Assembly: GCA_001768325.1 (NCBI GenBank)
Contig: MENQ01000014.1
Span: forward strand, 1 to 64,000
DNA length: 64,000 nucleotides
Direction of reading: 5' to 3'
DNA from: Bacteroidetes bacterium GWC2_46_850
GTDB taxonomy: Bacteria > Bacteroidota > Bacteroidia > Bacteroidales > Dysgonomonadaceae
Positions 26,732-36,713 of the stretch are shown piece by piece. The notes under the pieces were generated by a model. It ran no database searches. It had not been told where the DNA came from and worked only from the letters and a program-made list of their open reading frames with translations. The stretch's first letter is position 1. Every line of letters starts with the position of its first letter. The translations under genes and the position numbers were made by a program.

Positions 26732-28411
26732 ATGGCCGACGATAAAAAGATTATTTTTTCCATGGTGGGCGTTAGCAAAACGTTTCCTCCCCACAAACAG
26801 GTACTGAAAGATATATACCTTTCCTTTTTCTATGGCGCCAAGATCGGTATCATCGGTCTCAATGGATCGGGAAAATCTACCCTGCTGAAGATTATTGCCG
26901 GGATAGAGAAAGAGTATCAGGGTGAGGTGGTGTCAGACAAAAGCTTCTCGGTGGGTTACCTGGAACAGGATCCAAAGCTCGATCCCGACAAGACTGTCAT
27001 TGATATTGTGCGTGAAGGGGTTCAGCCCGTTATGGATCTGTTGGCGGAATACGAAGATATAAACCTCAAATTCGGGTTACCTGAATATTACGAAGACGAG
27101 GACAAGATGAACGGACTCTTTGCCCGTCAGGCCGAGCTACAGGACAAGTTGGATGCCGTAGATGCATGGAATATCGATAACAGGCTTGACCGGGCCATGG
27201 ACGCCCTGCGCTGTCCGCCGGAAGAACAACCCGTGAGAGAACTCTCAGGAGGAGAGCGTCGCCGTGTGGCCCTCTGCCGGTTGCTGCTGCAGGAGCCCGA
27301 TGTGCTGCTGCTTGATGAGCCGACCAACCACCTCGATGCTGAATCGATCGACTGGCTGGAGCAGCATCTACAGCAATATCAGGGAACGGTGATCTGTATC
27401 ACGCACGACCGTTACTTCCTTGATCATGTAGCAGGGTGGATACTGGAACTCGATCGTGGCGAAGGAATACCCTGGAAAGGAAATTATACTTCCTGGCTGG
27501 AGCAGAAGACAAAGCGCATGGAGCAGGAAGAGAAACAGGTCAGCAAGCGCCGTAAGACGCTGGAGCGGGAGCTGGAGTGGATCAACCTGGCACCCAAGGC
27601 ACGTCATGCCAAAGGAAAAGCCCGTCTGAACTCCTACGAACAACTGCTGAACCAGGATCAGAAAGAACGTGAGGAGAAGCTGGAGCTTTTTATCCCCAAC
27701 GGTCCCCGTCTTGGAAATAAGGTGATTGAGGCAATCGGCGTGAAGAAAGGTTTTGGCGATAAGCTGCTGTTCGATAATCTCAACTTTATGTTACCTCCCA
27801 ATGGTATTGTGGGGGTTATCGGACCGAATGGCGCCGGAAAAACCACCCTCTTCCGCCTGATTCAGGGCATGGAGACTGCCGATGCGGGTAAGTTTGAGGT
27901 AGGTGAAACTGTCGTGGCTGCCTATGTGGATCAGTCGCACGAAGCCATCGACCCGGAAAAAACGGTCTACCAGGTGGTCTCGGGTGGTTTGGAGTTTGTG
28001 CGGGTAGGCGGAAAAGAGGTCAACGCCCGTGCTTACCTTTCCCGTTTCAATTTTTCGGGAGCCGATCAGGAGAAACTGTGCGGCGTGCTGTCGGGTGGGG
28101 AACGTAACCGCCTTCATCTGGCCCTGACACTCAAAGCAGGCGCCAACGTGCTGCTGCTCGATGAGCCGACGAACGACATTGACGTGAACACGCTTCGTGC
28201 CCTGGAGGAAGGTCTGGAAAATTTTGCCGGCTGTGCCGTGGTGATCTCACACGATCGCTGGTTCCTTGACCGTATCTGTACGCACATTCTTGCTTTTGAA
28301 GGAAATTCAGAGGTCTTTTACTTTGAGGGCTCCTACAGCGAGTATGAGGAGAACAAGAAGATGCGCCTTGGAAACGTTGAACCCAAACGGGTAAGGTACA
28401 GGAAACTGTAG
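26732..28411 (+). CDS. ettA: Energy-dependent translational throttle protein EttA (ABC-F)
   Basis: A soluble ABC-F ATPase that binds the ribosomal E site and gates translation according to ATP level. The 559-aa protein has two ATPase domains: Walker A GLNGSGKST (about 42-50), LSGGERRR and LLLDEPTNHLD in the first, and GPNGAGKTT, LSGGERNR and LLLDEPTND in the second. Between them lies the arm/linker with KARHAKGKAR, a mark of EttA. Length agrees with E. coli EttA (555 aa). No membrane domain is present. Confidence 0.95.
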   Translation: MADDKKIIFSMVGVSKTFPPHKQVLKDIYLSFFYGAKIGIIGLNGSGKSTLLKIIAGIEKEYQGEVVSDKSFSVGYLEQDPKLDPDKTVIDIVREGVQPVMDLLAEYEDINLKFGLPEYYEDEDKMNGLFARQAELQDKLDAVDAWNIDNRLDRAMDALRCPPEEQPVRELSGGERRRVALCRLLLQEPDVLLLDEPTNHLDAESIDWLEQHLQQYQGTVICITHDRYFLDHVAGWILELDRGEGIPWKGNYTSWLEQKTKRMEQEEKQVSKRRKTLERELEWINLAPKARHAKGKARLNSYEQLLNQDQKEREEKLELFIPNGPRLGNKVIEAIGVKKGFGDKLLFDNLNFMLPPNGIVGVIGPNGAGKTTLFRLIQGMETADAGKFEVGETVVAAYVDQSHEAIDPEKTVYQVVSGGLEFVRVGGKEVNARAYLSRFNFSGADQEKLCGVLSGGERNRLHLALTLKAGANVLLLDEPTNDIDVNTLRALEEGLENFAGCAVVISHDRWFLDRICTHILAFEGNSEVFYFEGSYSEYEENKKMRLGNVEPKRVRYRKL

Positions 28412-28510
28412 TTTAATGAGCCGATATGCCAATGTGCTGATGTGGCAAGGCTATGTGAATTGTGCTGAAAGCGCCCATATAACGATATCGCGAATACAAA
28501 TTATCAGATT

Positions 28511-30100
28511 ATGAGAAAATTTGTATTATTTGTTCTGACTGTTGTCTTTGGTCCCGCTCTTTTCAGTCAAAACATCCTCTACCAGGGTAAGGTAATTGAT
28601 GCAGTATATCGCACGCCGGTTGCCTATGCCGCTGTGTATATACAAGGCACCTCCTATGGAACGGTGGCCGACAATGTGGGGGAGTTCTCTTTCACAGTGC
28701 CGGACTCATTGCAACATATCCAGCTGGTAATTATGCGGCAGGATTTCAAAATAAGCTACCTTTCACTTGATCCACAAAGTCGAACCGACCTGTTGATAGC
28801 CTTACGACCCGACGATCTTGAGGCGAGCACACTGGCGCTGCTGGATAGCCTGGCTGGTAAAAAAAATAACCTGGCACTGCTTCTGGACAAAGCAACCCGG
28901 CTTGTGACCAACGACTGGATACCCTTAGGTAATCCTGAGGTAAATAAGTTTGATTTTGGACGCATTCAAACCTTTCCCACCTACAATCCCATCGAAGGGG
29001 TACGCCTGAGAGCAGGTATTGCCTCTAACTCCAGGTTGAACCCCCACTTTTTTCTAAAAGGATATGTTGCTTACGGTTTTAAAGATCAACAACTCAAATA
29101 CAGGGGTGAGGCCGCATATACTTTCAACCCGAAAGCGTATCACGAGGAGGAATTTCCCAAAAACAACCTCAGCTTTGTCTATGAGAACGACCTTTATTCT
29201 CCTGGCGAGATGCATCCCCGGTCTCCTAACAACTTGCTGCTTGTCACCTATCGGCGGTCGGAGCACGCGGCAACCTATCGCAACTTTGGAGAGATAAACT
29301 ACGAAAGAGAGGGTAGAAACGGGCTTGCCCAGACGCTATGGATAAGAAGATCACGCATGATGCCGGAAGGTGCATTGCGTTTTCAGCGCCGGTCGGGTGA
29401 TCTTATATTGGATGATCACGCCCTTCATACAACCGAAGTAGGATTACAACTACGCTATTCAGTGAGAGAAGCCTACATTCAACAGAAACGCAAGCGGAAA
29501 TCCCTTGAAATGACCACTCCCGTTTTCTTTTTGTCTCACACAGCTGGTGTTGCAGAAGTACTGGGATCAGAATGTAGATACCACCGTACAGAATTCTCTG
29601 CACAAAAACGTACGTTGTTGGGCACCATCGGGCGATTGGATGTGGTGGGAGAAGCCATGAAGATATGGAACGCTGTTCCGTTTCCCTTGCTTGTATATCC
29701 CAACCAACGTCATCGTCATCACATCGAAAACAATGCTTTTTTCCTGAATCGTGCGCTGGAGTTTATGGCCGATGAGCAGGTAACGTTGCGGACAACTTTT
29801 GTGGGTGATGATCTGTTGCTTTCGAAATTATCGCTGCTCACCCGTCTGCAGGTAAGGGAACTCATTTCCCTGCGGGCATCTTATGGCAGGTTGAGTGAGA
29901 AGAACGATCCCGCTCTGTCGGGAAACCTTTACGATTTCCCCGCAACTTCCTACAAGTACGGACCTACACCCTATGTGGAAGGATCCGTAGGATTTACCAA
30001 CATCCTGGGACTCCTGCGTGTGGAGTATGTGCACCGTTTCACCTACCGCGATCATCCCGATGCGCTGCTTGGAAGGATCAGGGTAGATGTAACATTGTAA
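28511..30100 (+). CDS. Short DUF5686-type outer-membrane protein with carboxypeptidase-like domain
   Basis: A 529-aa exported protein. The signal peptide ends near LFSQ (about 20). Residues 22-100 form a carboxypeptidase-regulatory-like domain (GKVIDAVYRTPVAYA, GEFSFTVPD). The rest, with NKFDFGRIQTFPTYNPIEGVRLRAG, aromatic repeated strands and a C-terminal RIRVDVTL strand, resembles the barrel part of DUF5686 proteins. These usually have about 800 residues, so the middle portion is missing here, or this is a compact subfamily. Role unknown. It lies 99 bp after ettA and 47 bp before the FUSC gene. Confidence 0.72.
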   Translation: MRKFVLFVLTVVFGPALFSQNILYQGKVIDAVYRTPVAYAAVYIQGTSYGTVADNVGEFSFTVPDSLQHIQLVIMRQDFKISYLSLDPQSRTDLLIALRPDDLEASTLALLDSLAGKKNNLALLLDKATRLVTNDWIPLGNPEVNKFDFGRIQTFPTYNPIEGVRLRAGIASNSRLNPHFFLKGYVAYGFKDQQLKYRGEAAYTFNPKAYHEEEFPKNNLSFVYENDLYSPGEMHPRSPNNLLLVTYRRSEHAATYRNFGEINYEREGRNGLAQTLWIRRSRMMPEGALRFQRRSGDLILDDHALHTTEVGLQLRYSVREAYIQQKRKRKSLEMTTPVFFLSHTAGVAEVLGSECRYHRTEFSAQKRTLLGTIGRLDVVGEAMKIWNAVPFPLLVYPNQRHRHHIENNAFFLNRALEFMADEQVTLRTTFVGDDLLLSKLSLLTRLQVRELISLRASYGRLSEKNDPALSGNLYDFPATSYKYGPTPYVEGSVGFTNILGLLRVEYVHRFTYRDHPDALLGRIRVDVTL

Positions 30101-30147
30101 TGGGAAAGTAAGCGGATACATAAACCGTACGAGCAATAGCAGACAAT

Positions 30148-32277
30148 ATGAACAACCGGATAAATATACGCAAAGAGCAGATTAAGCATGTTTGGATCAA
30201 CCTTTTCTGGAAGAATCCCAATCGCCTCTGGGCACTCAAAGTGGCTGCATCCATCGCCTTCCTGTTGATACCGGCAGAACTGCTTTTTCATGACTCTTTC
30301 ATCGGTACCACGATGGCGCTCGGTGTGGTTGCAATGGCGCTCGGTGAGACCGATGTACACCCCCGGGGACGGATGAAATCGGCCGGATTATCGCTCATCC
30401 TCTTTTTTATTACCAGCAGCCTGGTTGGATTGTTGTATCCTTTTCCTACTTTCTTTTTCCTGCTTATTTTCGTCTCTGCCTTCTCGCTCACGCTGACAGG
30501 TGGCGTGAATGCTCGGATGCAAGGAGTTACTTTCGGAACCCTGCTTATCTTTGTATATACCATGCTGGGCACCGGTAATGCTGAAAGATGGTTTTATCAG
30601 CCGCTGCTCTATACCATCGGGGCATTCGCATACTCCGCCGTCTCCATCCTATTGTTGCGTTACAGACCATACAGGTTGCTCAAAGAACAGCTGGCGCGGG
30701 GATTCCGCTACCTGGCAGAGTACATCGAGCTGAAAGCAAATCTTTTCCCCAGCGATCCGCAGGTGCAGACGCTCATCAGAACCCAGCTGGCTCAAAAAAA
30801 TATCGAACTGGCCCAACAGATCGAGGCCTGTAAAAATCATCTTTACAGCTATTCGGCGGAGAGCAGTGAGGAAGCTCGTCCCACGGTGAACCTCTATTAC
30901 CAGAAATGGTTTCTGCTACAGGAGATGCAGGAACGTGCCATATCCAGTCACGAACAGTACGATCTGCTGAGCAGGGAAGTGGGCAACAGGGAGTTGCTGG
31001 AAGGTTTTGGACAGCTGATGCGGGAACTGGGAAGGGCAATGCATCACTTTGGCGAAGCGCTGCTTACTGACCAGCCTTATAAACATCCGCTGTCATTGGA
31101 GTGGACGCTCTCTGCACTGCAACAAATGCTGGAAGGAGAGCTGGGAGAGCCTCATCACCGCACGCTGTCGTTGCTGATGAAAAACCTGACAGGTCTTGAA
31201 AAAAACCTCCGCGAACAGGAGGTACTCAGTGCACAGATTGACGTGACTGTATTTAACTCCCGTAAAACGGAGAACATGCGACTCTCATCCCTGCTCAACC
31301 CGGCACATTCCCGCTTTAAATTTGCCGTGCGGCTTACTCTGAGCTGGTTATTGGGATACGGCATCATGCAGCTTTTTCATTTCGAAAAGGGAGCCTGGAT
31401 CCTGCTCACTTCGCTTATCGTCTTCCAGCAAACCTACAGTGCCACACGGATGCGCCTGCTTCACCGTGTTTTCGGTACGTTGATCGGAGTGCTTCTGGGA
31501 GTGACACTTGCCCATCTGCTGCCCACCCTTGCGGGACAGTTGTTGCTCCTGATGAGTTCCATCTACCTTTTTTTCTACTGGTTAAAGAAGAATTACGTGG
31601 TTGCCGCCATATTTATCACCACCTACGTGCTGGCTTCATTCAACCTGCTTTCTGAACAAGGTATCGCAGTGATGTTTCCCCGGATTATTGACACACTGAT
31701 AGGCGGTACCATCGCATACCTGGTGGTGCGTTTTGTGTGGCCCGACTGGCAATATAAACAGCTGCCGGGACTGCTGCAGCATGCGATGGTTAAAAATAAA
31801 CGCTACTTCGAGAGCATCTATGAGGGCACGGTAACGGAAGAAGAGTACCTTCACAACCGGCGCACCGCTTACAATGCCGACAATGCGCTGACTTCCGCCT
31901 GGAAAGGAATGCGTCTTGAACCAAAAAACAGACGCCAGTATGAAGAGAGTGCTTTCACCCTGACCAACCTCAACCATGCCTTGCTCTCCTATATCTCTGC
32001 CTTCGGAGTGCATAAACATGCCGACAGCCTCACACCGGAGGAGAGCGCGTTTTGCCGCGATATCAGTACTGTACTTGCCTATGTGATAGGGTTGCTTTCA
32101 GGCATGGCCGATAAATCACAACTCGAATCCCTTATTCGTAAGGCCAACTACTGGGAAGAGAGTCTTGAGGAACTGCAGAAAGATCCCATCAACACCCGGG
32201 CAGGGCTCATCTACAACATTGCCCACGTCTCCCGTGAGCTACTTATTGAAACTCCGGCTGCCATGTTGGGGATTTAA
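30148..32277 (+). CDS. FUSC-family (YccS/YhfK-like) inner-membrane protein
   Basis: A 709-aa membrane protein with two sets of about five or six helices (roughly 25-180 and 395-525) that frame a long soluble helical stretch (about 185-380), plus a helical C-terminal domain. This double-module layout is typical of YccS/FUSC proteins, which include putative aromatic-acid efflux proteins. Substrate not known. It follows the DUF5686-type gene closely and is followed by a terminator at 32293. Confidence 0.85.
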   Translation: MNNRINIRKEQIKHVWINLFWKNPNRLWALKVAASIAFLLIPAELLFHDSFIGTTMALGVVAMALGETDVHPRGRMKSAGLSLILFFITSSLVGLLYPFPTFFFLLIFVSAFSLTLTGGVNARMQGVTFGTLLIFVYTMLGTGNAERWFYQPLLYTIGAFAYSAVSILLLRYRPYRLLKEQLARGFRYLAEYIELKANLFPSDPQVQTLIRTQLAQKNIELAQQIEACKNHLYSYSAESSEEARPTVNLYYQKWFLLQEMQERAISSHEQYDLLSREVGNRELLEGFGQLMRELGRAMHHFGEALLTDQPYKHPLSLEWTLSALQQMLEGELGEPHHRTLSLLMKNLTGLEKNLREQEVLSAQIDVTVFNSRKTENMRLSSLLNPAHSRFKFAVRLTLSWLLGYGIMQLFHFEKGAWILLTSLIVFQQTYSATRMRLLHRVFGTLIGVLLGVTLAHLLPTLAGQLLLLMSSIYLFFYWLKKNYVVAAIFITTYVLASFNLLSEQGIAVMFPRIIDTLIGGTIAYLVVRFVWPDWQYKQLPGLLQHAMVKNKRYFESIYEGTVTEEEYLHNRRTAYNADNALTSAWKGMRLEPKNRRQYEESAFTLTNLNHALLSYISAFGVHKHADSLTPEESAFCRDISTVLAYVIGLLSGMADKSQLESLIRKANYWEESLEELQKDPINTRAGLIYNIAHVSRELLIETPAAMLGI

Positions 32278-32292
32278 ACAAAAATGAGGGAG

Positions 32293-32324
32293 CGTTTCAC
32301 GGTAAATCTGTGAAACGTTTTTTT
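32293..32324 (+). terminator. Terminator after the FUSC gene
   Basis: An 8-bp stem (CGTTTCAC with GTGAAACG, 32293-32317) is followed by seven T residues on the plus strand. Confidence 0.85.
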
Positions 32325-32328
32325 GTAT

Positions 32329-32336
32329 TATCTTTG
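32329..32336 (+). promoter_or_regulatory. -7 element of the tsaD-glnS promoter
   Basis: TATCTTTG lies directly after the terminator T-run. Its -33 element would fall inside the terminator stem, and no TTG is seen there. Confidence 0.5.
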
Positions 32337-32456
32337 TATCTTATTTGCTTCGTGATGTTCGGCTTGCGATGACCGTGAGTTACACGACTTGCTGGTCTGT
32401 GGCACTTCGCTTTCTGTGTTTACGAAGCAATTTTACAACAATTGAAATTGAACTGA

Positions 32457-33473
32457 ATGATTACAATACTGGGAATTGAATCTTCCTGCGACGATACATC
32501 GGCCGCGGTGATCCGCGATGGGGTGATCCTCTCCAACGTGATTGCCGGACAGGCTGTGCATGAGCGGTACGGTGGTGTGGTGCCCGAGCTGGCATCGCGT
32601 GCACACCAGCAAAATATCATTCCCGTGGTGCATGATGCCCTGAAGCAGGCAGAAATTACCAGGGACGCTATCTCAGCTGTAGCTTTTACCCGCGGACCCG
32701 GCCTGCTGGGATCACTGCTTGTGGGCACTTCATTTGCGAAAGGATTTTCCTCGGCGCTCAACATACCCCTGGTAGAGGTAAACCACCTGCAGGCACATGT
32801 GCTGGCTCATTTTATCAAGGAAGATGAGCAGGATCAGAATCAACCCGACTTTCCTTTCCTCTGTCTGCTGGTCTCGGGTGGCAACTCTCAGATTATCCTG
32901 GTGAAGTCGTTCGACGAGATGGAGATCATCGGGAAAACCATTGACGACGCTGCCGGGGAGGCTTTCGACAAGTGTGCCAAGGTGATGGGTCTGGGCTATC
33001 CCGGGGGACCGGTTGTGGACAGGCTGGCAAAACTGGGTGATCCGTTAAGATTCACCTTCAGCAAGCCACGCATAGAGGGGTACGACTACAGTTTCAGCGG
33101 ACTGAAGACATCGTTCCTCTATTTTCTGCGGGATGAACTGAAGAAAGATCCCGACTTCATCGAAACGAACAAGAAAGATCTCTGCGCATCCCTGCAGAAG
33201 ACCATCGTGGATATCCTGATGGATAAGCTTTATCAGGCATCAGTCGATTTAAAAATAAAAGAGGTGGCCGTTGCCGGCGGCGTATCGGCCAACTCCGGTT
33301 TGAGAAATGCTTTTGAAGCGTACAGCCGCAATAACGGATGGAAGATACACATTCCCAAGTTTGCCTATACCACCGACAATGCGGCCATGGTGGCCATCAC
33401 TGGATATTACAAATACCTGAACGGAGAGTTTGCCGCACCCGATGTGGCCCCCTATGCGCGGGTGTCCATTTAA
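32457..33473 (+). CDS. tsaD: tRNA N6-adenosine threonylcarbamoyltransferase TsaD
   Basis: Transfers threonylcarbamoyl to A37 of ANN-decoding tRNAs, with TsaB and TsaE. The 338-aa protein starts with GIESSCDDT, has the metal-binding HLQAH motif (His110, His114), the LLVSGGNSQ loop, and the Asp-containing TTDNAAM segment near the end. This t6A product is the substrate of MtaB encoded at 15.7 kb. Fourteen bp before glnS, so probably one transcript. Confidence 0.97.
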   Translation: MITILGIESSCDDTSAAVIRDGVILSNVIAGQAVHERYGGVVPELASRAHQQNIIPVVHDALKQAEITRDAISAVAFTRGPGLLGSLLVGTSFAKGFSSALNIPLVEVNHLQAHVLAHFIKEDEQDQNQPDFPFLCLLVSGGNSQIILVKSFDEMEIIGKTIDDAAGEAFDKCAKVMGLGYPGGPVVDRLAKLGDPLRFTFSKPRIEGYDYSFSGLKTSFLYFLRDELKKDPDFIETNKKDLCASLQKTIVDILMDKLYQASVDLKIKEVAVAGGVSANSGLRNAFEAYSRNNGWKIHIPKFAYTTDNAAMVAITGYYKYLNGEFAAPDVAPYARVSI

Positions 33474-33487
33474 ATAATTTAATTTCT

Positions 33488-35188
33488 ATGTCAGCAACAG
33501 AAAATTCCATTGTGGAAGAGAACAAAAAGAGTCTCAATTTTATCGAACAGATTGTCGAAAACGATTTGAGGGAAGGAAAAAACGACGGACGCATCCAAAC
33601 GCGCTTTCCGCCGGAACCCAACGGATACCTGCACATAGGCCACGCCAAGGCCATCTGCATCGATTTCGGCATTGCACAAAATTATGACGGCATCTGCAAC
33701 CTCCGTTTCGACGACACCAACCCAGTGAAGGAAGATGTGGAGTACGTTGATTCCATTATGGAAGACATCAAATGGCTGGGTTTCCATTGGGAAAATGTTT
33801 ATTATGCATCCGACTATTTCCAGCAGCTCTGGGACTTTGCCGTGAAGCTGATAAAAGAAGGCAAGGCCTATGTCGATGAACAGTCGGCCGAAGAGATTGC
33901 ACGCCAAAAGGGAACACCCACCGAAGCGGGCACACACAGTCCCTTCCGCGATCGTCCCACAGCAGAATCGCTGGCGTTGTTCGAAAAGATGAACAGCGGT
34001 GAAGTACCCGAAGGAAAGATGGTGCTGCGTGCCAAAATCGATATGGCTTCATCCAACATGCACTTCCGCGACCCCATCATCTACCGCGTGATTCATATCC
34101 CGCACCACCGGACAGGAAACACCTGGAAGGCATATCCCATGTATGACTTTGCCCACGGGCAGTCGGATTACTTCGAAGGTGTCACCCATTCCCTCTGCAC
34201 GCTGGAGTTTGTGGTGCATCGCCCGCTTTATGACTGGTTCATAGACCAGCTGGCCGACAGCGATTACCGCCCCCACCAGTATGAGTTCAACCGCCTCAGT
34301 CTTACCTATACGGTGATGAGCAAACGCAAACTGCTGCAGCTGGTGCAGGAGAATCTGGTCTCCGGATGGGATGATCCCCGTATGCCCACGCTCAGCGGTA
34401 TGCGCCGTCGTGGCTACACCCCGGAAGCCATCCGCAGCTTTATCGATAAAATAGGATATACCAAATATGATGGCATCAACGATGTGTCGCTGCTGGAACA
34501 CGCCGTAAGGGAAGATCTCAATGCCACCGCCACGCGTGTTTCGGGTGTGATTGATCCCGTGAAACTGGTGCTCACCAACTATCCCGCAGAGAAGGTGGAG
34601 GATATGGAAGCAATCAACAATCCGGAAAATGAGTCGCAGGGCAGTCGTCCTGTGAAGTTCTCCCGGGAGCTCTGGATAGAGCGCGACGATTTCATGGAGG
34701 ATGCGCCAAAGAAATACTTCCGCCTTACCCCCGGCAGCGAAGTGCGACTCAAGAATGCCTATATCATTCGATGTACCGGCTGCAAAAAAGATGAACAGGG
34801 GAATGTTGAAGAGGTTTATGCCGAATATGATCCGCAGACAAAGAGCGGCTTGCCAGAAGCAAACCGCAAGGTAAAGGGAACCATCCACTGGGTATCCGTA
34901 CCGCACAGTGTGGACGCCGAAGTACGGCTATACGACCGCCTTTTCATGGTGGAAGACCCGGCAGGTGAAAAAGAAAAAGATTTCCGTGAACTGATCAATC
35001 CCGACTCGCTTATCGTGAAAAAGGGATGCAAGGTGGAGGCCTTTCTCGAAGATGCAAGGCCCCTCGACCGTTTTCAGTTTCAGCGCATCGGCTACTTCAA
35101 TGTGGATGCCGATTCCACTGAGGGAAACCTGGTGTTTAACCGCACTGTTGCACTCAAGGATTCCTGGAAGAAGCAGGGCAACAGCTGA
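33488..35188 (+). CDS. glnS: Glutaminyl-tRNA synthetase
   Basis: Charges tRNA-Gln. The 566-aa class I synthetase has the HIGH motif (49-52) in a PPEPNGYLHIGHAK context typical of GlnS rather than GltX, the KMSKS-equivalent VMSKR (276-280), and a C-terminal anticodon-binding beta-barrel domain. The ATG at 33488 is preferred because upstream in-frame codons lie within tsaD in another frame. Its presence means that direct charging of Gln, rather than only the GatCAB route, is used. Confidence 0.96.
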   Translation: MSATENSIVEENKKSLNFIEQIVENDLREGKNDGRIQTRFPPEPNGYLHIGHAKAICIDFGIAQNYDGICNLRFDDTNPVKEDVEYVDSIMEDIKWLGFHWENVYYASDYFQQLWDFAVKLIKEGKAYVDEQSAEEIARQKGTPTEAGTHSPFRDRPTAESLALFEKMNSGEVPEGKMVLRAKIDMASSNMHFRDPIIYRVIHIPHHRTGNTWKAYPMYDFAHGQSDYFEGVTHSLCTLEFVVHRPLYDWFIDQLADSDYRPHQYEFNRLSLTYTVMSKRKLLQLVQENLVSGWDDPRMPTLSGMRRRGYTPEAIRSFIDKIGYTKYDGINDVSLLEHAVREDLNATATRVSGVIDPVKLVLTNYPAEKVEDMEAINNPENESQGSRPVKFSRELWIERDDFMEDAPKKYFRLTPGSEVRLKNAYIIRCTGCKKDEQGNVEEVYAEYDPQTKSGLPEANRKVKGTIHWVSVPHSVDAEVRLYDRLFMVEDPAGEKEKDFRELINPDSLIVKKGCKVEAFLEDARPLDRFQFQRIGYFNVDADSTEGNLVFNRTVALKDSWKKQGNS

Positions 35189-35243
35189 GACGCATTGCGG
35201 ATTTTGTAAGGAATAAATAAAAATTGATTCTGTTTTTTTTGAA

Positions 35244-36686
35244 ATGCGTAGAGAGATAGACGATAACGAACTGGATATCACTTCTCTGGTAGAGAAGTAT
35301 GAACAGATGCGCGCACGCGGCAAAAAGATCTATTTCGATGCCGATGAGTTCGCATTGCTGGCAGAATATTACAACGCCGGAGGTGACAACGAGGAAGCGG
35401 AGGAGCTTATCTCGGAGGGTTTAAAGATGCATCCCGGTAGTCCGGAACTGATGTTGTTGAAAGTGAAGACACTCGTCTTTGCAGAAATGTATGAAGAAGC
35501 GCTCGAATACATGAGGCAAATATCGGAGGAAGGCGATGTGGAACTGCCCTTGCTGAAGATCGAGTCGTTGTTGCATACCGACCGGTATGCAGAGGCTGAC
35601 AGCTTGATCAACCAAACCCTGGAACAGGAGCTTTCGGTGGAGGACCTCTACTATTTTATTACCGAGACGGGGTACCTGCTTAACGACGTGGATAAGTTTG
35701 ACAGAGCCATTGCCTTTCTCGAAGAGAGCATGAAGATCGATGAGTCGAACGCGGATGCCATCGTCGATCTTGCCTATGCCTATGAGATGAAGGGCAACCT
35801 CGATAAGGCGATTGAATACAACAATCTCCTGCTCGACATTGATCCCTATTCTTACGATGGCTGGGTGAACATTGGGAAGTTGTATTCCATGAACGGCGAT
35901 TACGACAAAGCAATCGATGCCTTCGATTTTGCGCTGACCATCAACGACGGCGACAATGGCTTATTAAAGATGAAAGCCATGGCCCTCTATCTGAATGACA
36001 ATGCATCGGAAGCCATCGCCATCTTTGAAGAATGTCTGCAGCAGTCGCCCGACGATGAGTCGCTGTACGATTCACTGCTTGAGGCCTATGACGTGATGGA
36101 ACAGTATGAGGAGATGATGAAGCTCATCGACAAAAAGGAAGCCCTGTTTGGCAGCAGGGGTATCCTCGCCAAACGGGCTTTTGTTTACATCAACATGGGA
36201 AAACTTGAGAAAGCCGAAACTTTGTTTGCCCAGATACCCGATCCGGAAAAGGACACACTCGATTATTACATGCTGGAGGGAGAGCTCGCTTTTCAACACG
36301 ACAACTACATGGAGGCGGAAGTGGCCTACATGAAGGCGGCACTCATCTCGGAGGGCAATGAGGATATCATCGACAGGCTGGCCAACATTAGCGTGGCACA
36401 GGAGAAATATGAGCAGGCTGCCGAATACCTGGAAGAGTTGCTCGCTATTGATCCCGACTTCCCCTCTGCCAAATCAAGGCTTGCCTTCATCCGTTTTGAA
36501 ATTGGTTCAAAGGAACCGTTCGACGAAATCATGGCCCAGTTCTCCGATGAGGAGCTCCGTTCACTGCTGGGCCTGATCATGGGAAATGAAGAAGATGATT
36601 TTGCCGGTTTTAGCAGAGAGAAAATACTCATCCGTCTCAATGAAGCACGCGAAAACAGGGTACTTTTCAAGAATATCAAATATTGA
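35244..36686 (+). CDS. Tetratricopeptide-repeat protein
   Basis: A 480-aa soluble, very acidic protein built of tandem helical hairpins. At least ten TPR-like repeats can be recognised, for example around AIVDLAYAYEMKGNLDKAIEY, YDGWVNIGKLYSMNGDYDKAIDAF and ANISVAQEKYEQAAEYLEEL. No signal peptide or membrane segment, so a cytoplasmic scaffold. It follows glnS by 55 bp without an obvious promoter, and partners are unknown. Confidence 0.85.
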   Translation: MRREIDDNELDITSLVEKYEQMRARGKKIYFDADEFALLAEYYNAGGDNEEAEELISEGLKMHPGSPELMLLKVKTLVFAEMYEEALEYMRQISEEGDVELPLLKIESLLHTDRYAEADSLINQTLEQELSVEDLYYFITETGYLLNDVDKFDRAIAFLEESMKIDESNADAIVDLAYAYEMKGNLDKAIEYNNLLLDIDPYSYDGWVNIGKLYSMNGDYDKAIDAFDFALTINDGDNGLLKMKAMALYLNDNASEAIAIFEECLQQSPDDESLYDSLLEAYDVMEQYEEMMKLIDKKEALFGSRGILAKRAFVYINMGKLEKAETLFAQIPDPEKDTLDYYMLEGELAFQHDNYMEAEVAYMKAALISEGNEDIIDRLANISVAQEKYEQAAEYLEELLAIDPDFPSAKSRLAFIRFEIGSKEPFDEIMAQFSDEELRSLLGLIMGNEEDDFAGFSREKILIRLNEARENRVLFKNIKY

Positions 36687-36713
36687 TTTCCTGAGAACGG
36701 GAGATTGTCGTTT

